A stretch of DNA of 64,000 nt from Bordetella genomosp. 12 (lineage in GTDB: Bacteria; Pseudomonadota; Gammaproteobacteria; Burkholderiales; Burkholderiaceae_B), in NCBI RefSeq assembly GCF_002261355.1, contig NZ_NEVU01000002.1, positions 682,001 to 746,000 of the forward strand, in the 5' to 3' direction. The notes beneath the pieces are model-generated. The model did no database searches. It was given only the letters and a program-made list of their open reading frames with translations, and was not told the DNA's origin. How positions within the stretch are numbered: the stretch's first letter is position 1; each line of letters starts with the position of its first letter. Positions 27,079 to 36,396 of this stretch are shown here, in pieces. A program made the position numbers and the translations under genes.

Positions 27079-29604
27079 AGGGCGCGCGGCGATGGCGCCC
27101 GGCGCCGTGACCGCGCCCAGGTTGCCCGCCGAAGCGGCGGCCGGGCCGGCCTGCGAGGTCGAATGGACGGCCGGGGGCGCGGCCGGCACCGGGATGCTCA
27201 GGGGGGGCGCGGACTGGCCCGGCTGGCGCACGCGCGTGTCGCTATCGTCGGCGGGGCGATAGTTGTTCAGGAAATCGGACAACGCATCCCCGGTGCTGAG
27301 ATCCAGCGCCGCAACGGCCTGCCCGGGCGGAAACTCGCTGAAGTAGTAGTTGCCGTTATCGGCGATCAGGCCTTGCGGCCGGGGCGGGCGAGGGGTCTCG
27401 GCCACGCCCTTGAGCATGGGGCTGGCGTAGTCCAGCCAGGTGGTCAGCGCCAGGCCGCTGCCGAACTCATTGCTGCCCAGACTGCGCGGCTGGTCAAAGC
27501 CCATCCAGACCGTGGTGACCATATCGCGGTTGTAGCCGGAGAACCAGACGTCGACCGAGCCATTGGTGGTGCCCGTCTTGCCGGCGAGGTCGTTGCGCTT
27601 GAGCGTGCGATAAACCCGTGCCGCCGTGCCCTTGACCGTGGTGTCGTGCATGATGTCGTCCATGACCCAGGCGGTGCGCGGATCGATGGCGCGCACGGCC
27701 TCGTCGCCGGCGACGTCCGGTTTGGCCTGCATCAGCACCTTGCCCGAACGGTCGGTGACACGATCGATCAGAAAAGGCGTGAGCCGGTAGCCGCCATTGG
27801 CAAAGACGCTGTAGGCATTGGCCACTTGCAGGGGGGTGGCCGCGCCCGCGCCCAAAGCGATGGGCAGCACGGCGGGCCAGCGGTCGCGATCGAAACCGAA
27901 TCGGGTCAGATAGTCTTGCCCATACTGCGGCGTGATGGCCTGCAGCAGCCGGATCGACACCATGTTCTTGGATCGGTAGAGCCCTTCGCGCAAGGTCAGC
28001 ATGGGTTCGTACTGATTGTTGTCGTTCTTGGGCTGCCAATCGCGCGATCCGGTCTGCGCGGCCGTCATCATGAACGGCTGATCGGAAATCTGCGTGCCCG
28101 GCGTGAAACCGCGTTCCAGCGCGGCGGCGTAGATGAAGGGCTTGATGGTCGAACCGGGCTGGCGCCAGGCCTGGGTGACGCGGTTGAATGCGCCCCGGAA
28201 ATAATCGAAGCCGCCCACCATGGCGCGGATGGCGCCATCCTGGGGCCGCAACGACACCAGGGCCGCCTGCAGCGCGGGCATGTTGATGATCTCCCAGCCG
28301 TCGTCATTTTTGTGCAGATACACGACCGAGCCGCGCTGCAGGCGCAGGTCGGCGGCGGCCTTGGGGTTGAGGGCGCGCGCCACGACGGCCAGCGCCTTTT
28401 TGTCGTTGACGGTGACGATATCGTTGCTGCTGCGCGCAACCTTCACTTCCGTGGGGCTGGCCGCCAGCACCACGCCGGCGTACAGGCCGTCGCTGTCGGG
28501 ATGTTCTTCCTGGACGCCGTCGAGCAATTCATCGAAGGCCTGGGCGTCGCCTTCGATGCCATCGGGCAGATCGACCTGGCCTTCCGGGCCGGGGTAGGGC
28601 GCGCGGCGGGTGTAATCGAGCACGCCGTCACGCACGGCGCGGTAGGCTGCCTGCTGGGCTTTGGAGTCGATGGTGGTGTAGACGTCGATGCCCCGCGTGT
28701 AGGCGTCTTCCTTGTAGACCCCATACATCAATTGACGGGCCAGTTCGGCGGGGTATTCACCGCGTACCGCGTAGCCGTGCGAGGCGCCGCCTTCGGCGCC
28801 GCGCACGGAGATCTTCTCGGCACGCGCGGCCGCGACCTGTTCGGGCGTGAGAAAGCCCAGCGCCTGCATGCGGCCCAGCACATACCCTTGCCGCGCCTTG
28901 GCGCGATCGAAGTTCGACAAAGGGTTGGAGCGCGAGGGGGCTTTCGGGATACCGGCCAGCATGGCGGCTTCGGCCGGCGTGACATCCGCCAGGGCCTTGC
29001 CGAAATACGTGCGCGCCGCGGCGGCAAAACCATACGCGCGATGCCCCAGGTAGATCTGGTTCATGTAGAGCTCGAGGATCTGGTCCTTGGTGAGCTCAGA
29101 CTCGATCTTGTAGGTGAGCAGCAGTTCGTAGAACTTGCGGGAATAGGTTTTTTCGGACGACAGATAAAAATTGCGCGCCACCTGCATGGTGATGGTGCTG
29201 GCGCCCTGCGTCTTGGACATCTTGACCAGATTGGTCAGGCCCGCGCGCAATACGCCCGTCCAGTCTATGCCGCTGTGTTCATAGAAGCGGTCGTCCTCGG
29301 CGGCCAGCACCGCATGGCGCATGACTTCCGGAATCTCGTCAAAGCGCAGCACATTGCGGTGTTCTTCACCGAATTCGCCGATGAGCACTTTGTCGGCCGT
29401 GTAGACGCGCAGCGGCACGCGCGGACGGTAATCCGTCATGGCGTGCAGTTCCGGCAGGCTGGGCCAGGCCATGGCCAGGGCCAGCCCCAGGACGATGAGG
29501 CCGGATAGCGCCAAGCCGCCGGCGGCGATGCCGGCTTGTATGAGGAGACGTCGTTTGCCGCCGGCCTTGGCCGGGCGGTCCTGGGATTGCGGTGCGTGAT
29601 TCAT
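27073..29604 (-). CDS. mrcA: Penicillin-binding protein 1A
   Basis: A class A penicillin-binding protein of 843 residues, anchored by an N-terminal segment (LLIQAGIAAGGLALSGLIVLGLAL). The glycosyltransferase domain has LAAEDDRFYEHSGIDWTG and QGASTITMQVARNFYL. The transpeptidase domain has GSTIKPF (catalytic Ser), SKN and KTGTTNG. It polymerises and cross-links peptidoglycan in the periplasm. The C-terminus ends in a Pro/Ala-rich tail. ATG 29604 was preferred to an upstream start at 29652 because the protein then begins with a normal short cytoplasmic tail. Confidence 0.95.
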   Translation of the reverse strand: MNHAPQSQDRPAKAGGKRRLLIQAGIAAGGLALSGLIVLGLALAMAWPSLPELHAMTDYRPRVPLRVYTADKVLIGEFGEEHRNVLRFDEIPEVMRHAVLAAEDDRFYEHSGIDWTGVLRAGLTNLVKMSKTQGASTITMQVARNFYLSSEKTYSRKFYELLLTYKIESELTKDQILELYMNQIYLGHRAYGFAAAARTYFGKALADVTPAEAAMLAGIPKAPSRSNPLSNFDRAKARQGYVLGRMQALGFLTPEQVAAARAEKISVRGAEGGASHGYAVRGEYPAELARQLMYGVYKEDAYTRGIDVYTTIDSKAQQAAYRAVRDGVLDYTRRAPYPGPEGQVDLPDGIEGDAQAFDELLDGVQEEHPDSDGLYAGVVLAASPTEVKVARSSNDIVTVNDKKALAVVARALNPKAAADLRLQRGSVVYLHKNDDGWEIINMPALQAALVSLRPQDGAIRAMVGGFDYFRGAFNRVTQAWRQPGSTIKPFIYAAALERGFTPGTQISDQPFMMTAAQTGSRDWQPKNDNNQYEPMLTLREGLYRSKNMVSIRLLQAITPQYGQDYLTRFGFDRDRWPAVLPIALGAGAATPLQVANAYSVFANGGYRLTPFLIDRVTDRSGKVLMQAKPDVAGDEAVRAIDPRTAWVMDDIMHDTTVKGTAARVYRTLKRNDLAGKTGTTNGSVDVWFSGYNRDMVTTVWMGFDQPRSLGSNEFGSGLALTTWLDYASPMLKGVAETPRPPRPQGLIADNGNYYFSEFPPGQAVAALDLSTGDALSDFLNNYRPADDSDTRVRQPGQSAPPLSIPVPAAPPAVHSTSQAGPAAASAGNLGAVTAPGAIAARPL

Positions 29605-29712
29605 CGGAGCCGATTCTAGGGCAGAACCGCATAGACCAGCCCGAGGGGCCAAAGGTTTCCGTAACCAAACATGGCGGCCAGGCGGACGGCCGCGGGGGCT
29701 GGCGCAGAGCTG

Positions 29713-29746
29713 AAAAAAAGGGACGCGGCCTTACCGGCAGCGTCCC
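29713..29746 (-). terminator. Terminator of the S9 peptidase gene
   Basis: Read on the minus strand, a GGGACGC/GCGTCCC stem (29740-29746 with 29720-29726) is followed by seven Ts, 30 bases after the peptidase stop. Confidence 0.75.
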
Positions 29747-29775
29747 GCGAGTGTAACGCCGGCGCGCCGGCCGGA

Positions 29776-31692
29776 TCAGGGCTTGAGGTGATCGACGAAG
29801 AATTTTTCCATTGCCGAATAGAACTCGAACTTGTCCTCTTCGTTGTGGAAACCGTGGCCTTCGTTGTCCTTGACCATGTATTCGACCTCCACGCCCCGGT
29901 CGCGCAGCGCCTGGACGACCTGATCGCTTTCGGCCTTGTTCACGCGCGGATCCTTGGCGCCCTGAGCGATGAACAAGGGTGTTTTGATGCGGTCGACATG
30001 CAGGGCCGGGGACGTGGCCGTCAGACGCGCTTTGTCACGCACCGGGTCGCCCACCATGTCCTGCATCTTTTCGAGCATGGGTTTCCAGTAGGGCGGAATC
30101 GTCTGCATGAAGGTGAACAGGTTGGAGACCCCCACATAATCGACCGCGGCGGCATACAGATCCGGCGTGAAGGTGATGCCGGCCAGGGTGGCGTAGCCGC
30201 CATAGCTGCCGCCATAGATACCGATGCGCTTGGGGTCGGCGATGCCCTGGTCGATCAACCACTTCACGCCGTCCGTGATGTCATCCTGCATGGCCAGGCC
30301 CCATTGCCCGAAGCTGGCTTCCCAGAACTGGCGGCCGTAGCCGGTCGAGCCGCGGAAGTTCATCTGCAGGATGCAGAAGCCCCGGTTGGCCAGGAACTGG
30401 ACTTCGGGGTTGTAGCCCCAGCCGTCGCGCGCCCAGGGACCGCCGTGGGGATTGACGATGCAAGCCAGGTTTTTGGGGTCGCGCCCTTTGGGCAGCGTCA
30501 GATACCCGTGGATGGTCAGGCCGTCGCGCGAGGTGTACTGAATCGGCTTGACGATGGCCATGTCGGCCTCCGGCAGCGCAGGGTTGATGACGGCCAGCTC
30601 ATGCAGTTTGTCGTGGGTCGCGTCGTAGAGATAACGCACGCCCGGCGTACGGTCGTTGTAGGCCGCGACGATGAAGGTGTCTTCGGCGAGATTCCAGCTT
30701 TGCAGCGCGAACTCGTAGCCCGGCAGGTGCTGCTTGAGCTTGTCGAACAGCTTGCGGGTGTCTTCATCGAAGAAACGGTACTGCGGCTTGTCGGTCTGAT
30801 AGGCCGCCAGCGTCAGCACTTTGCGCTTGCGCGAAAAACCGGCCGCGTCCAGATCCACCGTGTCGGCTTCGAAGATCTTTTCTTCGGCATCGGGGCTGGC
30901 CGGGTCGATCACGACCAGGGCCAGGCGGTCGCGGCCGCGATTGGACAGCGCGTAAAGTTTCTTGTCGTCGAAGGTGAAGAACGACGGGCTGACGCTGGTG
31001 CGGTAGTCGGTCGTGATGATAGGGCGGAACGGCGATTGTTCGTCGTCGCGATAGAGCAGGGTGGTGTTCAGGCCATCGCTGGTGACGGCCGCGCGCACCC
31101 GGCCGTGATGGTCGGTCTGCCAGCCCACGACGTTGCCGGGGTTCTCGGCCACGCGCGTGGCCTGGCCGGTGTGTACGTTGACGCGGTAGACGTCGAAGAT
31201 CTGCGGATCGCGCTGGTTGTGCGAAATCAGGATGTGATCCGGATCGTCGGGCAAGTCATCCTCGATGCCGGCGCGCACGCCCTCGAAGGGCGTGAGGTCG
31301 GTGACCTTGCCATTATTGATATCCACGGCCACGACATGGAAGTTCTCGTCGCCGCCGAAATCCTTCTGGTAGAGGACGGTGTGCGACCCTTTCCAGAAGA
31401 AATTGCTGATGTCGCGCGCGCTTTCGCTGGTGAGTTTGCGCGCCTGGCCCTGCGGTTGGCCATCGGCCAGCGGTTGCACATAGATATTCATGCGCGGCGG
31501 GCTGCCGTCGATGCTCACCGGCTGCATGAAGCCCAGGGTCTTGCCGTCGTCGGCCAGGCGGAAAAAGCCCTTGTCCGGGTTGCGGAAGAAATCCTTGAGG
31601 GGATATTGGCGCGGGGGCTGCTGCGCCGCGGCGCCCAGGCTGGCGCCGATCAGGCCGGCGGCCAGGAGGGTGCGGGAGAGAATTTTGAGCAA
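29776..31692 (-). CDS. S9-family peptidase (prolyl oligopeptidase-like)
   Basis: A 638-residue secreted protein: signal peptide (LSRTLLAAGLIGASLGAAAQ-QP), an N-terminal beta-propeller of about 360 residues, and a C-terminal alpha/beta-hydrolase domain. The nucleophile lies in YGGSYGGYATL, the Asp in AQGAKDPRVNKAES and the His in DNEGHGFHNEED. Such enzymes are periplasmic oligopeptidases of the acylaminoacyl/dipeptidyl type. The gene is monocistronic with its own terminator. Confidence 0.92.
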   Translation of the reverse strand: MLKILSRTLLAAGLIGASLGAAAQQPPRQYPLKDFFRNPDKGFFRLADDGKTLGFMQPVSIDGSPPRMNIYVQPLADGQPQGQARKLTSESARDISNFFWKGSHTVLYQKDFGGDENFHVVAVDINNGKVTDLTPFEGVRAGIEDDLPDDPDHILISHNQRDPQIFDVYRVNVHTGQATRVAENPGNVVGWQTDHHGRVRAAVTSDGLNTTLLYRDDEQSPFRPIITTDYRTSVSPSFFTFDDKKLYALSNRGRDRLALVVIDPASPDAEEKIFEADTVDLDAAGFSRKRKVLTLAAYQTDKPQYRFFDEDTRKLFDKLKQHLPGYEFALQSWNLAEDTFIVAAYNDRTPGVRYLYDATHDKLHELAVINPALPEADMAIVKPIQYTSRDGLTIHGYLTLPKGRDPKNLACIVNPHGGPWARDGWGYNPEVQFLANRGFCILQMNFRGSTGYGRQFWEASFGQWGLAMQDDITDGVKWLIDQGIADPKRIGIYGGSYGGYATLAGITFTPDLYAAAVDYVGVSNLFTFMQTIPPYWKPMLEKMQDMVGDPVRDKARLTATSPALHVDRIKTPLFIAQGAKDPRVNKAESDQVVQALRDRGVEVEYMVKDNEGHGFHNEEDKFEFYSAMEKFFVDHLKP

Positions 31693-31826
31693 GATGACCT
31701 CCGGAATGCGGGCGCGGCATCCGCTGCGAAACGCCGCGCCTGGAGCCTTCGATCATGCCACAGGCCTCGGGCAGGTGTCGAACCGGCGCGAATGCGGGAT
31801 AATCCCGCGCAGTCTATGGAGGAATC

Positions 31827-32273
31827 ATGTACAAAGCCATCCCTCTTGCCGCAGCGGTCCTGGCCCTGGCCGGGTGCGCGGTCGGGTCCGGGCCCAACGG
31901 CGGCGCGCTGTCGGAAGAAATGCAGGCCCAAGTGCCGGTCAAGGCCGCCTATGAGGCCGCCGTGGCCCAGGCCGAGCGTTGCCTGGTCGGCCAGGGCGGC
32001 TACCGGGTCGATGGCCGGCTCGACGAGCGGTCGGCCACCCTGCGCGTGCTCACGCCGTTTGGCGATAACGAGATGACGCGCGTGGAAATCCAATCCACGG
32101 GGCCGGCCTCCTCGGCCGTACACATCAATATGTGGGGGCGCAGCATCTGGAACACCGATGCGATGCGCGCCATGAAGGAAGCCATCACCTTTGGCGTGCC
32201 TTCGTGCGTGGCCTACATGCCCGGCGATCCGCAGACCAAGGAAGAGGTCTGGAAGCGGCCGCAGCCGCGCTGA
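31827..32273 (+). CDS. Lipoprotein of unknown function
   Basis: A 148-residue protein with a lipobox signal peptide (IPLAAAVLALAGC). The mature part has two Cys (AERCLVG and PSCVAY) that could form a disulfide and a likely alpha/beta fold (ATLRVLTPFGDNEMTRVEIQS). No function is recognisable. The start ATG 31827 follows GGAGG. Confidence 0.75.
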   Translation: MYKAIPLAAAVLALAGCAVGSGPNGGALSEEMQAQVPVKAAYEAAVAQAERCLVGQGGYRVDGRLDERSATLRVLTPFGDNEMTRVEIQSTGPASSAVHINMWGRSIWNTDAMRAMKEAITFGVPSCVAYMPGDPQTKEEVWKRPQPR

Positions 32274-32297
32274 ACGCGCGGCCCGGCCGCATTGGAC

Positions 32298-32726
32298 TCA
32301 ATCGCTGCCGGGCCGCTGGGCGACCAGCTTGAAGGTCGCCGAGGCCTTGGCCACCAGTTGATCCTTCTCGTCGCGGATCTCGCCTTCGCAGAAGGCGATG
32401 GAGCTGCCCTTGCGCAGGCAGCGCGCCTCGACCACCAGATCGCCCATCCCCGGCGCGAGGAAGCTCGTGGTCATGTCGATGGTGGCCATGCCGATGTTGG
32501 CCTGATGGCCGCGCGCCGCGGCGCTCAAGGTGAAATCCAGCACACTCATCATCGTGCCGCCATGGACATGGCCGCGGCTGTTGGTCAGTTCGCGCCGCCA
32601 GGGCAGGCGGCAGCGGGCCACGCCGTCCGTGATGGATTCGGGAATCAACCCGAGGTAGTCCATGAGGGGAATCTCCAGGCCGAAGTAATCCGTGGGCGCG
32701 CGTGCTGTTGTGTTCTGTTGCGTCAT
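32298..32726 (-). CDS. PaaI-family hotdog thioesterase
   Basis: A 142-residue hotdog-fold protein with the family signature [25 protein letters not shown] and a following [14 protein letters not shown] strand. It hydrolyses acyl-CoA, probably aromatic or short-chain. ATG 32726 gives the usual family length. It stands alone between a lipoprotein gene and divergent dinB. Confidence 0.88.
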   Translation of the reverse strand: MTQQNTTARAPTDYFGLEIPLMDYLGLIPESITDGVARCRLPWRRELTNSRGHVHGGTMMSVLDFTLSAAARGHQANIGMATIDMTTSFLAPGMGDLVVEARCLRKGSSIAFCEGEIRDEKDQLVAKASATFKLVAQRPGSD

Positions 32727-32844
32727 GGGTAGCTGAGGGCCCGTCGGGCCAGGGATGCCGAGAAACCTCGCACTGTAGCGCGAAACCCCGCCTGGCCCCA
32801 GGCTGCTGTCCCCAGGGTGGTCAGTCTCGGTCATAATAGCGCTA

Positions 32845-32860
32845 CCGTATATTTATCCAG
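32845..32860. promoter_or_regulatory. LexA-box-like site upstream of dinB
   Basis: CCGTATATTTATCCAG matches the E. coli-type LexA box CTGTATATATATACAG at 13 of 16 positions, 34-49 bases before the dinB start. Each end half-site carries one change from CTGT/ACAG, so binding may be weak. SOS control of dinB is known in many bacteria. Confidence 0.6.
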
Positions 32861-32896
32861 TAGTTCGGGCGGGCCGGCAACGGGCCGCCGCAGGTG

Positions 32897-33979
32897 ATGA
32901 CCGACCCGACCCGCAAAATCGTGCATATCGACATGGACGCCTTTTATGCGTCTGTCGAGCAACGCGACCGGCCCGAGTTGAAGGGGCTGCCGGTCATCGT
33001 GGCCTGGACTGGCGCGCGCTCCGTCGTCTGTGCCGCCTCCTATGAGGCCCGGCCTTTCGGCGTGCACTCCGCCATGGCGGTGTCGCGCGCGCAGCGGCTG
33101 TGCCCGGATGCCGTCTACGTGCCGCCGGACTTCAATCGCTATCGGGCCGTGTCCAGGCAGGTGCGCGAGATCTTCGCCCGCCATACCGACCTGATCGAAC
33201 CGCTGTCGCTGGACGAAGCCTATCTGGATGTCACGGTCAACAAGCAGGGCCTGCCGTCGGCGACGGCCGTGGCCGAAGTCATCCGCAGCCAGATCCGCCA
33301 GGAAACCGGCCTGACCGCGTCAGCGGGCGTGGCGCCCAACAAGTTTCTGGCCAAGATCGCCTCCGACTGGAACAAGCCGGACGGCCTGTTCGTGGTGCGT
33401 CCCTCCAGGGTGCTGGCCTTTCTCGAACCCTTGCCGGTGCGCAAGGTGCCGGGCGTGGGCAAGGTCACCCAGGCGCGTCTGCAGGCCCTGGGCATCGAGA
33501 CGGTGGGCGAGCTGGCCACCCATGGCCTGGCCGAACTCGAACATCATTTCGGGCGCTATGGCCGGCGGCTCTACGAGCTGGCGCGCGGCCTGGACGAGCG
33601 TGAGGTGCAGCCCGATCAACCTTTGCAGCAGGTGTCGGCCGAGACCACCTTCGAGCGTGATCTGCTCTTGCCGCAATTGGACGAGACGCTGGAGCGCCTG
33701 GCGCTGCGTGTCTGGGAGCAGGCGCGCAAGAAGGGGCAGTTGGGGCGTACCGTGGTCCTCAAGCTCAAGACCGATCGCTTTCGCATCCTGACCCGCAGCC
33801 AGACGCTATTGCAGCCGCCGTCCTCGGCGCAGGCATTGGCCGCCATCGCGCGGCTGCTGTGCGACCGCGTCGAGCTGCCCGCCCACACGCGCTATCGGCT
33901 GGCGGGCGTGGGCATGAGCAATTTCGCGGATCCGCTGGACAGCGCGCGCCAGCCAGACCTGTTCGGCGGCGCTTTCTAG
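32897..33979 (+). CDS. dinB: DNA polymerase IV
   Basis: A 360-residue Y-family polymerase. The palm has HIDMDAFYASVEQRD (metal Asp) and SLDEAYLDVT (catalytic Asp-Glu), followed by a KFLAKIASDWNKPDG finger block, PVRKVPGVGK helix-hairpin-helix and a little-finger domain. The C-terminal QPDLFG is a beta-clamp-binding motif. It makes error-prone translesion synthesis. ATG 32897 is chosen; a GTG directly upstream (32894) would add one residue. The gene converges on yqeY, 11 bases away. Confidence 0.95.
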   Translation: MTDPTRKIVHIDMDAFYASVEQRDRPELKGLPVIVAWTGARSVVCAASYEARPFGVHSAMAVSRAQRLCPDAVYVPPDFNRYRAVSRQVREIFARHTDLIEPLSLDEAYLDVTVNKQGLPSATAVAEVIRSQIRQETGLTASAGVAPNKFLAKIASDWNKPDGLFVVRPSRVLAFLEPLPVRKVPGVGKVTQARLQALGIETVGELATHGLAELEHHFGRYGRRLYELARGLDEREVQPDQPLQQVSAETTFERDLLLPQLDETLERLALRVWEQARKKGQLGRTVVLKLKTDRFRILTRSQTLLQPPSSAQALAAIARLLCDRVELPAHTRYRLAGVGMSNFADPLDSARQPDLFGGAF

Positions 33980-33990
33980 CGGAACGCCGC

Positions 33991-34452
33991 TCAGGCCAGG
34001 CGCGCCTTGATCTGTTGCGAGATCAAGGACATGTCGGCGCGGCCGGCCAGGGCCGGCTTGACGATGGCCATGATCTTGCCCATGGCCGCCGGGCCGGTGA
34101 CACCCTGAGCCTGCACTTCGGCAACCGCGGCGGCCACCACGGCTTCGACCTCATCGGCGCTGGCGGCCTGCGGAAGAAACTCCTGCAGCACGAGGACTTC
34201 GGCTTTTTCCTGGTCAGCAGTTTCGCTGCGGCCAGCCGACTCGAACGCGGCAATGGATTCCCGGCGCTGCTTGACTTGCTTCTCGATGATGGCGGTGATC
34301 TCGGCGTCGCTGACGTCGCGGCGCTCATCGACTTCCTTCTGCTTGATGGCCGCCAGCAGAAAGCGCAGGGTGCCCAGGCGGGCGCTGTCTTTGTCGCGCA
34401 TCGCCTGCTTCATGGCGTCGGAGAGAGTGGTCTTGAGCGTGGTGGTGCTCAT
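33991..34452 (-). CDS. GatB/YqeY-domain protein
   Basis: A 153-residue protein of the YqeY family (LKTTLSDAMKQAMRDKDSARLGTLRFLLAAIKQKEVDERR, then EKQVKQRRESIAAFESAGR and GPAAMGKIMAIVKPALAGRADMSLISQQIKARL). It resembles the tail domain of the GatB amidotransferase subunit and may bind tRNA, but its role is unproven. In many proteobacteria it sits by rpsU/dnaG; here it neighbours dinB and hmp. Confidence 0.9.
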   Translation of the reverse strand: MSTTTLKTTLSDAMKQAMRDKDSARLGTLRFLLAAIKQKEVDERRDVSDAEITAIIEKQVKQRRESIAAFESAGRSETADQEKAEVLVLQEFLPQAASADEVEAVVAAAVAEVQAQGVTGPAAMGKIMAIVKPALAGRADMSLISQQIKARLA

Positions 34453-34532
34453 GGCGGAATCCTTGAGGGTTGCTGCAAAGCCCGTGTTTTAACCGCGCCC
34501 GCGCCCAGGCCGCAAGTTGAGGCCGCTTTTAA

Positions 34533-34555
34533 AAGATGTAGAATAAATACATGTT
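34533..34555. promoter_or_regulatory. NsrR-box-like palindrome upstream of hmp
   Basis: Half-sites AAGATGTA (34533-34540) and TACATGTT (34548-34555) are separated by seven AT-rich bases; they pair at seven of eight positions. This resembles the NsrR consensus, an inverted AAGATGYA repeat, 37 bases before the hmp start. Since nsrR is the next gene, it suggests NO-responsive autoregulation. Confidence 0.8.
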
Positions 34556-34591
34556 TAAGCCAGCCACGCTGGTATTCCCGAGGAGCAAGCT

Positions 34592-35818
34592 ATGTTGAGC
34601 GTCACCGTCCGTGAACTGGTCAAGTCCACGGCCCCTGTCCTGAAAACCCATGGCGAAGCGTTGACGCGCCATTTCTACGCCCGCATGTTCGAGGGCAATC
34701 CGGAACTCAAACAGGTCTTCAACCAGGGGCATCAGCAAAGCGGTCAGCAGCAGCAGGCGCTGGCCCTGGCGGTGGCGGCCTACGCCGAGCACATCGACGA
34801 TCCTTCCGTGCTTGGGCCGGTGCTCGAGCGCATCGCCCACAAGCATGTCAGCCTGGGCATACGTCCCGAGCATTACGCCATCGTCGGCAAGCATCTGCTG
34901 GCGTCGATCCGCGAGGTGTTGGGCGAGGCCGCCAGCGAGGCCTTGATCCACGCCTGGGCGGCCGCCTACGGCCAGTTGGCCGATGTGCTGATCGCGCTCG
35001 AGTCGCAGCTGTACGCCGCTTCGGCCGCCAAAGCGGGCGGCTGGACGGGCTGGCGCGGCTTCAAGGTGGTGGGCAAAGTCCCCGAAAGCGCGGAGATCAC
35101 GTCGTTCTATCTGCGGCCTGCCGATGGCGGGCCGCTGCCGGATTTTCTGCCGGGCCAGTATCTGTCGGTGCGCTTGTATATCCCGGAGCTGGGCTTGATG
35201 CAGCCGCGCCAATACAGCCTGTCGGATGCGCCCGGCAAGCGCAGCCTGCGCATCTCGGTCAAGCGTGAGGCGGCCGGCAGCGGGCCAGCCGGGCGCGTGT
35301 CCAACCGCCTGCACGACGACATCCAGGAAGGCGACGTGCTGGATGTCGCCCCGCCCCAGGGCGATTTCGTGCTCGATGTCGAGGCGGGCACGCCGGTCGT
35401 GATGGTGTCGGCGGGCGTGGGCATCACGCCCATGATGGCCATGCTCAACACGCTGCTGCAACGCCAGCAGGAGGGCGGGCCGGCGCGCGAATTGCGGTTT
35501 ATCCACGCCTGCCGCAGTGCGGCGGTGCACGCCATGCGCGATGAGGTGGCGCAGGCCGCCGGTCGCCATGCCAATGTGCGGCGCCACGTCTTCTACGAGC
35601 AGGTGGGCGAGCGCGATCGCCTGGGAGTGGACTACGACCATGCGGGCCGTGTGGATTGGCAGCGCATCGCGCACGACGCGGTGTTGCCCGAGGCCGATTA
35701 CTATCTCTGTGGCCCGCTGCCTTTCATGCGGGCGCAACACGAAGCGCTGAGCGCGCTGGGCGTACCGGCCGGGCGCATCCACGCCGAGGCTTTCGGCACC
35801 GGCGGCCCGGGCTGTTAG
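34592..35818 (+). CDS. hmp: Flavohaemoprotein, nitric oxide dioxygenase
   Basis: A 408-residue protein with an N-terminal globin domain (about residues 1-140; heme-pocket HKHVSLGIRPEHYAIVGKHLLASI), an FAD-binding ferredoxin-reductase domain (QPRQYSLSDAPG, about residues 205-216) and a NAD-binding domain (VSAGVGITPMMAML, then YYLCGPLPFM). It converts NO to nitrate in the cytoplasm using O2 and NAD(P)H. It is probably co-transcribed with nsrR, 21 bases downstream. Confidence 0.96.
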   Translation: MLSVTVRELVKSTAPVLKTHGEALTRHFYARMFEGNPELKQVFNQGHQQSGQQQQALALAVAAYAEHIDDPSVLGPVLERIAHKHVSLGIRPEHYAIVGKHLLASIREVLGEAASEALIHAWAAAYGQLADVLIALESQLYAASAAKAGGWTGWRGFKVVGKVPESAEITSFYLRPADGGPLPDFLPGQYLSVRLYIPELGLMQPRQYSLSDAPGKRSLRISVKREAAGSGPAGRVSNRLHDDIQEGDVLDVAPPQGDFVLDVEAGTPVVMVSAGVGITPMMAMLNTLLQRQQEGGPARELRFIHACRSAAVHAMRDEVAQAAGRHANVRRHVFYEQVGERDRLGVDYDHAGRVDWQRIAHDAVLPEADYYLCGPLPFMRAQHEALSALGVPAGRIHAEAFGTGGPGC

Positions 35819-35839
35819 CACTGACTCTTCCCCTACGCC

Positions 35840-36277
35840 ATGCAACTGACCCGTTTCTCCGATTTTGGCCTGCGCGTCCTGATGTATCTGACGCAATGCC
35901 GGGCGCGCGCCCAACCCGTGACCATCCCGGAGATCGCCGAGCGCTTCGCCATCTCGCGCAACCATCTGGTGAAAGTGGTGCATTTCATGTCGCAACAGGG
36001 GTGGGTGGCCGCCACGCGCGGCAAGGGCGGCGGCCTGGCGCTGGCCCGGCCCGCGCAGACCTACCGCCTGGGGCAATTGTTGCGGGTGTTGGAGCACCAG
36101 GCCGGGCTGGTGGATTGCGGTGATCCGCCCTGTGCGCTGCAGGGCGCATGCCGCCTGGCGGGGGTGCTGAACGACAGCCTGCAGATCTTCTACGAGAGCC
36201 TGGACCGCCATACCCTGGCCGATCTGGTGGCGCCGCCTACGGGGGCGGCCATCATCCGATTGCATCGCGCCGCCTGA
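35840..36277 (+). CDS. nsrR: NsrR nitric-oxide-sensing repressor (Rrf2 family)
   Basis: A 145-residue Rrf2 winged-helix protein (MQLTRFSDFGLRVLMYLTQ, helix FAISRNHLVKVVHFMSQQGWV, wing TRGKGGGLALARP). Cys 93, 98 and 104 (DCGDPPCALQGAC) give the C-x4-C-x5-C Fe-S spacing of NsrR. NO attacks the cluster and releases the repressor. It follows hmp in the same operon, so product and target form a feedback loop through the upstream box. Confidence 0.95.
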   Translation: MQLTRFSDFGLRVLMYLTQCRARAQPVTIPEIAERFAISRNHLVKVVHFMSQQGWVAATRGKGGGLALARPAQTYRLGQLLRVLEHQAGLVDCGDPPCALQGACRLAGVLNDSLQIFYESLDRHTLADLVAPPTGAAIIRLHRAA

Positions 36278-36396
36278 GCGCTGCCGGCCGGGCCGACCAA
36301 ACCTTTGGTTATGGCTGCCCGCCGCATAGGCATTTGCCGCCGGCCTGGCAGCCTTGCAGAATCGAGCGTTGTCTTTCTTTTCCGGGTTGCGGGCGT

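Noticed and set aside
27163-29508. Plus-strand open frame of 781 codons
   Set aside because: It is antisense to PBP1A, which has all class A motifs.
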